The notes under the pieces: generated by a model
What the model was told of the DNA's origin: nothing
The model's input: the letters and a program-made list of their open reading frames with translations, nothing else
Databases searched by the model: none
In this document: piece after piece, positions 1-4,025 of the stretch
Position numbering within the stretch: position 1 is the first letter of the stretch
Layout of the letters: the number at the start of each line of letters is the position of its first letter
Translations under genes and position numbers: made by a program
Source: a virus
Virus record (IMG/VR): IMGVR_UViG_3300032931_000366
Coordinates: 1 to 24,012 of that record
DNA length: 24,012 nucleotides
Direction: 5' to 3' (one strand)

Positions 1-143
1 GTATTGAAACCAATTGCTCCTGTGATAACAATTATCCAACAATGCCAATTGATCATATAATATCCTAAATTATTAGCAAACATGTATAATCCAACTCCAA
101 TCAATCCTCCTACACTAAAAGCTTCAATATTTTCTTTTTTCAT
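1..143 (-). CDS. Small membrane protein, 3' end outside window
   Basis: Reading the minus strand from the ATG at 143 gives 47 codons with no stop before the window edge. The protein starts MKKENIEAF, then has a Gly-rich hydrophobic stretch (about residues 11-23) and a second hydrophobic stretch (about 33-46), so it is probably an inner-membrane protein with at least two membrane segments. I do not recognise the family. It is the last visible gene of a minus-strand series of short membrane proteins. The 5' leader is A/T-rich with no Shine-Dalgarno site, as elsewhere in the window, and a TTCTCTGTATAG element lies about 90 bases upstream (233-244). A holin-like or superinfection-exclusion role is possible but unsupported beyond size and hydrophobicity. 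Confidence 0.6.
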   Translation of the reverse strand, partial: MKKENIEAFSVGGLIGVGLYMFANNLGYYMINWHCWIIVITGAIGFN

Positions 144-232
144 AATATTATAGATTAAAAGATTAATAATCAAACAAATTTCATAATATCAATAAATTAA
201 AACAAACAATCAAACCATTATATTCATTCCTT

Positions 233-244
233 CTATACAGAGAA
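233..244 (-). promoter_or_regulatory. TTCTCTGTATAG element, copy 1
   Basis: On the minus strand this reads TTCTCTGTATAG, identical to the core at 674-685. It sits in the gap between the minus-strand genes ending at 296 and starting at 143, about 50 bases after the upstream stop. Placement in successive gaps in the same orientation suggests a promoter or operator. Function is inferred. Confidence 0.45.
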
Positions 245-295
245 ATAATCAATCATCTCAACCTTATTACAGGAATTACAAGATGCTATATATTA

Positions 296-478
296 TCAAT
301 CTTTCTTGTAATGTACTAATCTACTAAAAGATTGAAGACCAGAAGCTAATATCCAACTTAGTAATGCTGGATTACTCCACTCTTTATGAGTAATTTGCAA
401 TACAAGTCCAACAATCATAAACATAATAGAAAGCATATACAATACACCTACTATCCATACAATTCTTTCTCTTTTCAT
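296..478 (-). CDS. Small membrane protein, 60 aa
   Basis: The protein has a basic N-terminus (MKRER), a clear membrane segment at about residues 7-28 and a second, weaker hydrophobic stretch at about 38-52, followed by a basic tail (VHYKKD). Family unknown. Its ATG overlaps the TGA of the 31-aa gene upstream in an ATGA arrangement, so the two are probably translationally coupled. It is one of several consecutive short membrane proteins on the minus strand. The size, topology and clustering fit a holin, spanin-like or membrane-modifying accessory protein, but no diagnostic motif, such as a lipobox, is visible. Confidence 0.7.
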   Translation of the reverse strand: MKRERIVWIVGVLYMLSIMFMIVGLVLQITHKEWSNPALLSWILASGLQSFSRLVHYKKD

Positions 479-570
479 GATTTACAATTGAAATTAAAAA
501 CAACAATAATAGTAATGACTATAATCCAACCAACTATTCTCTCAATTAAATTCCTACTACTCTCTCTCAT
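475..570 (-). CDS. 31-aa single-pass membrane peptide
   Basis: An ATG at 570 on the minus strand opens a 31-codon frame ending in TGA at 475-477. The peptide starts MRESSRNLIERIVG and continues with one hydrophobic segment (about residues 12-26, rich in Ile and Val), ending NFNCKS. The stop overlaps the ATG of the following 60-aa gene (ATGA), which argues that this is a real, coupled gene. The charged amphipathic N-terminus followed by a single membrane span resembles small phage holin or accessory membrane peptides, but I recognise no family. Confidence 0.55.
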   Translation of the reverse strand: MRESSRNLIERIVGWIIVITIIVVFNFNCKS

Positions 571-643
571 AATATATAGATTTAATAACAAACAACACTA
601 TATAGTAAAAAACAACATAATACACCAATGTAATGCCATTCAT
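557..643 (-). CDS. Possible 28-aa hydrophobic peptide
   Basis: An ATG at 643 on the minus strand opens a 28-codon frame rich in Val, Tyr, Phe and Ile, starting MNGITLVYYVVFYYIV and ending YYERE before TAG at 557-559. It overlaps the next small gene by 14 bases. The TTCTCTGTATAG element at 674-685 lies about 30 bases upstream, a sensible distance for a promoter leader. The frame is short and could arise by chance in A/T-rich DNA, so it is only a candidate. Confidence 0.3.
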   Translation of the reverse strand: MNGITLVYYVVFYYIVLFVIKSIYYERE

Positions 644-673
644 TATATATTAAGATAGAATACAACTATTGTG

Positions 674-685
674 CTATACAGAGAA
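674..685 (-). promoter_or_regulatory. TTCTCTGTATAG element, copy 2
   Basis: On the minus strand the core reads TTCTCTGTATAG, preceded by TTGTTA. It lies about 30 bases downstream of the stop of the HTH gene and about 30 bases upstream of the first ATG of the small-membrane-protein cluster. The TTGTTATTCTCT portion is shared exactly with copy 3. This is probably a promoter or operator for the cluster; function is inferred. Confidence 0.45.
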
Positions 686-715
686 TAACAAGAATACCTA
701 TGAATGATAGTACAA

Positions 716-970
716 CTAATCACCAATGTCCTGTTTATACCGTACCACTGATACTTTTATAGCAAATCCAGTATGTTTCTTAGGAACTTCAATATTCTTC
801 CATATACAGTATCTATCACAATCATAAACACTTATATCTTTAAGATGTCTATATACAGTTTTACTGGATATTCCCAATATATCAGCAACTCCAACTTTTG
901 TAGTCACCATATATATCTTATTAATGCTCTTTCTGAGTACAACAAACACAAGTCTCTTCTTCTTTTTCAT
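716..970 (-). CDS. Small helix-turn-helix DNA-binding protein, 84 aa
   Basis: The protein begins MKKKKRLVFVVLRKSINKIY and contains a helix-turn-helix: residues about 22-43 read MVTTKVGVADILGISSKTV, with the typical pattern of a first helix, Gly turn and recognition helix (SSKTVYRHLK). The C-terminal 40 residues are basic and beta-like. It is probably a small phage transcription regulator. The frame is open further upstream to a TTG at 1045, but the ATG at 970 is chosen because a near-perfect Bacteroidales-type promoter (1015-1046) lies just upstream and the -33 box would coincide with that TTG. Targets are unknown; the nearby TTCTCT elements and G5 runs are candidates. Confidence 0.7.
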   Translation of the reverse strand: MKKKKRLVFVVLRKSINKIYMVTTKVGVADILGISSKTVYRHLKDISVYDCDRYCIWKNIEVPKKHTGFAIKVSVVRYKQDIGD

Positions 971-1014
971 AGTAATAATATTAAAATGTCCTACTGGTGT
1001 CAACACCAATAAGA

Positions 1015-1046
1015 CAAATATAATACAATTGAATGATATATGCAAA
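1015..1046 (-). promoter_or_regulatory. Bacteroidales-type promoter for the HTH gene
   Basis: On the minus strand TTTG (1046-1043), a 20-base spacer and TATATTTG (1022-1015) match the known Bacteroides primary-sigma consensus (TTTG, about 19-21 bases, TAnnTTTG) without mismatch. The predicted start point near 1008 leaves a leader of roughly 38 bases before the ATG at 970. It indicates that the host polymerase can transcribe the HTH gene independently of the upstream 134-aa gene. Confidence 0.65.
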
Positions 1047-1181
1047 TAAATCTACTCTATTTAACAATATAACACTCCATTATATATATAGTATACATAA
1101 AGAGAACAAAAGAACAAGCAACATGACAGCTAAACATTCCCACCCATTAGCAAGGAATAGACAATTGCTTTCTCCACCCTT

Positions 1182-1193
1182 ATATATAGAGAA
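1182..1193 (-). promoter_or_regulatory. TTCTCTATATAT element, copy 3
   Basis: On the minus strand this reads TTCTCTATATAT, preceded by TTGTTA as in copy 2. It starts about 8 bases beyond the terminator-like hairpin at 1201-1238, so it would restart transcription after the 134-aa gene. A weaker relative, TTCTCTTTATGT, lies on the same strand at 1095-1106. Promoter function is inferred. Confidence 0.4.
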
Positions 1194-1200
1194 TAACAAC

Positions 1201-1238
1201 AAGGAAAGAATGTCCCTTATTCAGAGACACTCTTCCTT
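1201..1238 (-). terminator. Terminator-like hairpin after the 134-aa gene
   Basis: On the minus strand, ten bases after the stop at 1248, AAGGAAGAGTGTC pairs with GACATTCTTTCCTT around an 11-base loop, with one bulged base and one G-U pair. The following bases, GTTGTTATTCTC, are U-rich but not a clean run. It is probably an intrinsic terminator or 3'-end stabilizing hairpin. Confidence 0.55.
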
Positions 1239-1247
1239 ATTAGCTGA

Positions 1248-1652
1248 TTAGATTGCATTGCTCAAGTTTACCAAAGCTTCTGCTGTGAGGTTAAGACTCT
1301 TGGCAACCTTCTGCAATTCACTCTCTGCTTCAACAGCCAATAACTTGTCAGCATTGACAGCATTGATGAGTTCAGCCTTGGTTTTGAAGATACTACCGGC
1401 TTGTAGTCTTGTGAATGTCTCACCGGTTGGTTCACCACTGTCATTGAGCGTGTTGAATGATCTCTCCACTACGCAAGCATAGAGTGGAAATTGAATGGTG
1501 CTTACATTAGCCTTGTCAAAGCCCAATGCTTTCATTGTATTAGCACTAACATGCACTCTTACGCCACCTGCATTGTAGCCACTGAAATTACCCTTTTCGC
1601 TGAAATTACCACTCTGGATAGCCATTGTGGTTGTTTTAATCTGTGTTTCCAT
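1248..1652 (-). CDS. Conserved-looking hypothetical protein, 134 aa, probably well expressed
   Basis: Starting at the ATG at 1652 the protein reads METQIKTTTMAIQSGNF, has a beta-rich body with several Gly and Asn turns (about residues 10-85) and a helical C-terminus (about 90-134) rich in Ala, Leu and Glu. I do not recognise it; a nucleic-acid-binding or structural role would fit but is a guess. The frame stays open to a GTG at 1721, but ATG 1652 is preferred because an A-rich leader (TTTAAGAAAA) precedes it and the extension is low in complexity. Codons are visibly richer in G and C than in the neighbouring small genes, suggesting high expression. It is transcribed away from the hub at 1653-2025 and is followed by a hairpin. 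Confidence 0.75.
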   Translation of the reverse strand: METQIKTTTMAIQSGNFSEKGNFSGYNAGGVRVHVSANTMKALGFDKANVSTIQFPLYACVVERSFNTLNDSGEPTGETFTRLQAGSIFKTKAELINAVNADKLLAVEAESELQKVAKSLNLTAEALVNLSNAI

Positions 1653-1708
1653 TTTTCTTAAATTGAATTTGTTATTATTGAAATTATTAACTCTCTGGCA
1701 TTCAAGCT

Positions 1709-1896
1709 GGGGGATAGCCACAACTTGCTAAAATGTGCTGGGGGTTGTGGGATAGAGTCCCCTAAGCATTTATACACAAAATAAATTTTAAAAATCCCCC
1801 ATTATATTTTGTAGTATAAGAAATATTCTCATAGGGGGTATTGGTTTAGAAAAGTTTAGTATAGGGGGATGCTTTCGAGTGTTATACCTGAGGGGG
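1709..1896. repeat. Six G5/C5 runs in an A/T-rich divergent region
   Basis: Runs of exactly five G occur at 1709-1713, 1740-1744, 1834-1838, 1864-1868 and 1892-1896, and five C at 1796-1800. Flanks are partly similar: GCTGGGGG at the first two, ATAGGGGG at 1831 and 1861, GAGGGGGTATA at 1890. Within each group the spacing is 28-31 bases, close to three helical turns. This looks like an operator array, but no matching regulator is known to me. Confidence 0.5.
1810..1819 (+). repeat. Inverted repeat TGTAGTATAA, left arm
   Basis: TGTAGTATAA here is repeated in inverted orientation at 1923-1932 (TTATACTACA). The arms are 103 bases apart and bracket three of the G5 runs, so they are placed about symmetrically for a protein controlling both divergent promoters. 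Confidence 0.45.
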
Positions 1897-1916
1897 TATA
1901 TTAGGATGAATATATG

Positions 1917-1928
1917 TTCTCTTTATAC
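1917..1928 (+). promoter_or_regulatory. TTCTCTTTATAC element on plus strand
   Basis: This plus-strand site matches the core of the minus-strand elements at 233-244, 674-685 and 1182-1193, and faces the packaging operon. It overlaps the right arm of the inverted repeat (1923-1932). It could be the phage-specific promoter of the rightward operon, alongside the host-type promoter at 1962-1996. Confidence 0.35.
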
Positions 1929-1961
1929 TACATCGGGTATATGAAAATAAAAAATAATTAA

Positions 1962-1996
1962 TTTGATTATTTTCCAAAAAATTATATGTATATTTG
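1962..1996 (+). promoter_or_regulatory. Bacteroidales-like promoter for the rightward operon
   Basis: TATATTTG at 1989-1996 is a perfect match to the Bacteroides -7 box TAnnTTTG. TTTG at 1962-1965 can serve as the -33 box, although the 23-base spacer is longer than the usual 19-21. Transcription would begin near 2003, about 22 bases before the ATG at 2026, which excludes the in-frame TTG at 1963 as start. Confidence 0.5.
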
Positions 1997-2025
1997 TTCT
2001 CAATAAACCAGCGTTATATTTTTCA

Positions 2026-2397
2026 ATGGATAGAGTAATTACATATCAAAGATGGAAGAAGCAATGCGAGGATAAGTTTGCAATAGCTTTGAAGTATTAT
2101 GGTTTGCTGTCAATTTTGAATTCTCTTTCTCTTACAGAGAGGGAATTGCAATTGGTGGCATTTACAGCTGTTAAGGGGAACATTAGTTATGCTAATGCAA
2201 GGGAGGAATTCTGCAGGAGATATAATACAACGTCTCCTACGATTAATAACATGATTAGCAAGCTAAAGAAGCTCAGTATTTTCATCAAGGAAAATGGGAA
2301 GATAAGGGTGAATTCAAAGCTTGTTCTTAATTTTGACAATGATTTAAAAATTGAAATACAGCTAGTGCATGGTGACAATACATCAGTTCAATCCTGA
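2026..2397 (+). CDS. Winged-helix-like DNA-binding protein, 123 aa
   Basis: First gene of the rightward packaging operon. Residues about 36-55 (SLTERELQLVAFTAVKGNIS) and 56-85 (a helical stretch including NTTSPTINNMISKLKK) look like a helical winged-helix/HTH domain, followed by a beta wing (IFIKENGKIRVNSKLVL). This suggests a DNA-binding protein, possibly a regulator of the operon it heads or a packaging-site binding protein. The start is set at ATG 2026 rather than the upstream TTG at 1963, which lies inside the probable -33 box. The 3' end overlaps the next gene by 29 bases. Recognition is by secondary-structure pattern only. Confidence 0.65.
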   Translation: MDRVITYQRWKKQCEDKFAIALKYYGLLSILNSLSLTERELQLVAFTAVKGNISYANAREEFCRRYNTTSPTINNMISKLKKLSIFIKENGKIRVNSKLVLNFDNDLKIEIQLVHGDNTSVQS

Positions 2398-2767
2398 AAT
2401 CTATCCTGTTAAATTATGGGTGACAATAACAAAGAATGGAGAGGAGCTACAGGGTAGATTTTGTTATTTGAATGGAAAGGATATGGATATTTCCTTGCTA
2501 AAGAATAATGAAGCTACTGTATATGTAATACAGCAGAAGGATGGAGAGAGATATAAAGGAATTATTATTGTCTTTACAGAGAAGAAATACATGTCTGTTA
2601 AAACTATAGCTCATGAAGCTACACATGCTGCAAGATTTATATGGGATCATCTGGGAGAAGTTTTTCCAAGTGAAGAAGCTGATGCTTATTTAGTGGGATG
2701 GGTAGCTAAATGTTGCGAGATAGTAAAGGATTATAAAAAGAAGAAAGATGTTGATAAGCTGGATTAG
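2369..2767 (+). CDS. HExxH zinc metallopeptidase-like protein, 132 aa
   Basis: Residues 82-86 are HEATH, the HExxH zinc-binding and catalytic motif, in a helix (TIAHEATHAARFIW). Glu102, Glu103 or Asp105 in the following segment (SEEADAYLVGWV) could supply the third zinc ligand, as in gluzincin-type peptidases. The N-terminal 75 residues are mostly beta strands. The protein is very small for a peptidase, comparable to the minimal metallopeptidase domains seen in some phages. Its place in a packaging and head operon would suit processing of a head protein, but the substrate is unknown. The gene overlaps the upstream one by 29 bases, and its last ten bases, including the TAG, lie inside the tRNA gene at 2758-2830. 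Confidence 0.7.
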   Translation: MVTIHQFNPEIYPVKLWVTITKNGEELQGRFCYLNGKDMDISLLKNNEATVYVIQQKDGERYKGIIIVFTEKKYMSVKTIAHEATHAARFIWDHLGEVFPSEEADAYLVGWVAKCCEIVKDYKKKKDVDKLD

Positions 2768-2830
2768 CTCAGATGGTAGAGCATCTGTTTTGTACTCAGA
2801 GGGTCAAGGGTTCAACTCCTTTATCCAGCT
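2758..2830 (+). tRNA. tRNA-Thr (anticodon TGT)
   Basis: A complete 73-nt cloverleaf is visible. The acceptor stem GCTGGAT (2758-2764) pairs with ATCCAGC (2823-2829). The D stem is GCTC/GAGC (2767-2770, 2779-2782). The anticodon stem 2784-2788/2796-2800 has four pairs and one T-T mismatch next to the loop TTTGTAC. The T stem is AAGGG/CCTTT with one G-U pair, and the T loop is TTCAACT. The anticodon TGT (2791-2793) reads ACA, and other ACN codons if suitably modified. CCA is not encoded. The 5' end overlaps the stop of the metallopeptidase-like gene. Confidence 0.93.
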
Positions 2831-2843
2831 CAAATAATTAAAT

Positions 2844-3200
2844 ATGGACAAACCAACAACATTGTCAGTTAAAGATTGGATAGTAAGAAACATGTCTACA
2901 GAGCTCTCTATACAGGAGAGAATTATACATGATATCATTAACCATCAATTTAACAAAGCTAAGGATGCTATGGAAACTTGCAATACAATAGAATTCTCTG
3001 GATGGGGGAAGTTTGTTTTTCACAAGAAGAGAGCATTTAAGAAGTTAGGAAAGTTCTCTCATATACAGAGAGGATATGAATACACGATTAACAAGGAAGA
3101 TACTCCTGACAAGAAAAGAGGGTATATTCAATACAAACTAGGTATTTTGAAGGGTGATATAAAATTGTTGAAAAGTAAATTAAAGATAAATGAAGATTAA
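2844..3200 (+). CDS. HU/IHF-like DNA-bending protein, 118 aa
   Basis: Residues about 24-68 follow the HU/IHF pattern: a helical segment (ERIIHDIINHQFNKAKDAM), the NTIEFSGWGKFVFHKKRAFKK segment split around 47-67, equivalent to the conserved GFGkF strand region, then a basic region. The C-terminal 25 residues are lysine-rich and helical. Crassvirales are known to encode IHF-subunit-like proteins, and a second one occurs here at 18944-19441. Likely roles are DNA bending during packaging, condensation or transcription. The start lies 13 bases after the tRNA and the 3' end overlaps the zinc-ribbon gene by 11 bases. Confidence 0.7.
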   Translation: MDKPTTLSVKDWIVRNMSTELSIQERIIHDIINHQFNKAKDAMETCNTIEFSGWGKFVFHKKRAFKKLGKFSHIQRGYEYTINKEDTPDKKRGYIQYKLGILKGDIKLLKSKLKINED

Positions 3201-3516
3201 TATTGCTGACATTTATGAAGGGTGGAAAAATCATTTATTCCCTACAGAGAAGTTAAAGGAAACTATTAATAAGGTGAGTAGGAGTAGACGTAGAATTTGC
3301 AATGAATGCGAGTATCATTCTAAACATTATTCTTCTATTAGATTTGATATTCACTGCACCATCTGTGGCTGCACATTATCAGCTAAAACCAAGTGTCTTA
3401 GCTGTGTTTGCCCTTTAGATCCTCCCAAATGGAATGATGTATTAACAGATGAACAAGAAAAACAGATAGAAAATGAAACAGAAGAATTTGACATTACAAA
3501 AAATATGGCTCCCTAG
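3190..3516 (+). CDS. Zinc-ribbon protein, 108 aa
   Basis: Cysteines at residues 37, 40, 56, 59, 61, 69, 72 and 74 form paired CxxC knuckles (CNEC, CTIC, CLSC) ending CPLDPPKW, a layout seen in small phage zinc-ribbon proteins. At least one four-Cys zinc site is expected. A basic patch (VSRSRRRICNEC) precedes the first knuckle and suggests nucleic-acid binding; the last 30 residues are acidic. It overlaps the IHF-like gene by 11 bases and the next gene by 44. Its place just before TerL suggests a packaging or late-transcription accessory role, which is inferred from context alone. Confidence 0.72.
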   Translation: MKINIADIYEGWKNHLFPTEKLKETINKVSRSRRRICNECEYHSKHYSSIRFDIHCTICGCTLSAKTKCLSCVCPLDPPKWNDVLTDEQEKQIENETEEFDITKNMAP

Positions 3517-3700
3517 TTTCATTGATATTCTCATAGAGATGTATGACAGGGGAGCTAATTATGTTGACATTATAGGCTATCCAGATGGAAAGCAGGATAC
3601 AATACAGATTATTGTAAAGGAAGAATATTTATGTCCAGACGATGTTATAAAAGAGGAAAAAATGACAAGAGAAAAACTAAATGATTTATTAAATGGCTAA
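3473..3700 (+). CDS. Hypothetical protein, 75 aa
   Basis: Small protein with an alpha/beta appearance: a helix (FIDILIEMYDRGA), a beta hairpin (YVDIIGYPDGKQDTIQIIV) and an acidic helical end. I do not recognise it. The ATG at 3473 gives a 44-base overlap with the zinc-ribbon gene; an internal ATG at 3539 (MYDRGANY) would avoid this but would cut the first helix. It overlaps the next gene by eight bases and is part of the run of small genes leading to TerL. Confidence 0.6.
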   Translation: MKQKNLTLQKIWLPSFIDILIEMYDRGANYVDIIGYPDGKQDTIQIIVKEEYLCPDDVIKEEKMTREKLNDLLNG

Positions 3701-4025
3701 GAAACTAAATTCATATATTTCTACAGAACTTCAATGGGCTGAGGAACAGCTACTTACGTGGAGAACATATATAGATGACAATCCTTTACATACAATGAAG
3801 GATAGAATAGAATGGCGTACTACAAAAACTGGAAACACAATGCCTCTTGTAGTAGCATCAATAGAATCTCAAGGAAAATTTGTACAGGAGACAATGAAAA
3901 ATTATTTATTGCTTCTCGAAGTAGTAGATAAATTGAGAGAAAAAGAAGAGGCTAAAATAGAATCAAGAGGAAAGGGAGAGATAACTGGACAAGCCTCCAG
4001 ATGGTTGAAAGGCAAGAATGGATAA
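3693..4025 (+). CDS. Candidate terminase small subunit, 110 aa
   Basis: An almost wholly helical protein, starting MAKKLNSYISTELQWAEEQL, with a long helix at about residues 55-95 and a basic, Gly-rich tail (TGQASRWLKGKNG). It ends inside the TerL gene with an eight-base overlap, the usual place for a small terminase subunit, and its size and helicity fit one. I see no clear HTH, so the call is from position and shape. Alternatives are a packaging chaperone or a small virion protein. Confidence 0.5.
   Translation: MAKKLNSYISTELQWAEEQLLTWRTYIDDNPLHTMKDRIEWRTTKTGNTMPLVVASIESQGKFVQETMKNYLLLLEVVDKLREKEEAKIESRGKGEITGQASRWLKGKNG

Larger units (their letters stand above)
1653..2025. other. Divergent regulatory region between left and right operons
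   Basis: No convincing gene lies in these 373 bases. They separate the minus-strand 134-aa gene from the plus-strand packaging operon and should hold the promoters for both. Visible items are six G5/C5 runs (1709-1896), a 10-bp inverted repeat TGTAGTATAA (1810-1819 and 1923-1932), a short inverted repeat CCACAAC/GTTGTGG (1718-1724 and 1744-1750), a GGGA...TCCC hairpin (about 1749-1761), a TTCTCTTTATAC element (1917-1928) and a Bacteroidales-like promoter (1962-1996). Confidence 0.75.

Noticed and set aside
386-658. Plus-strand open frame of 90 codons
   Set aside because: It lies opposite the coupled small membrane genes and has a low-complexity Asn/Thr/Ile composition typical of A/T-rich shadow frames.
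1033-1251. Plus-strand open frame of 72 codons
   Set aside because: It overlaps minus-strand promoter and terminator elements and has no recognisable domain; it converges on the 134-aa gene.
1963-2025. N-terminal extension of the 2026 gene from a TTG
   Set aside because: The TTG is within the probable -33 box and the extension covers the -7 box; ATG 2026 gives a sensible short leader.
2758-2830. Idea that the tRNA-Thr serves the Thr tracts
   Set aside because: The anticodon TGT reads ACA best, whereas the tracts mostly use ACT and ACC, so the match is poor.
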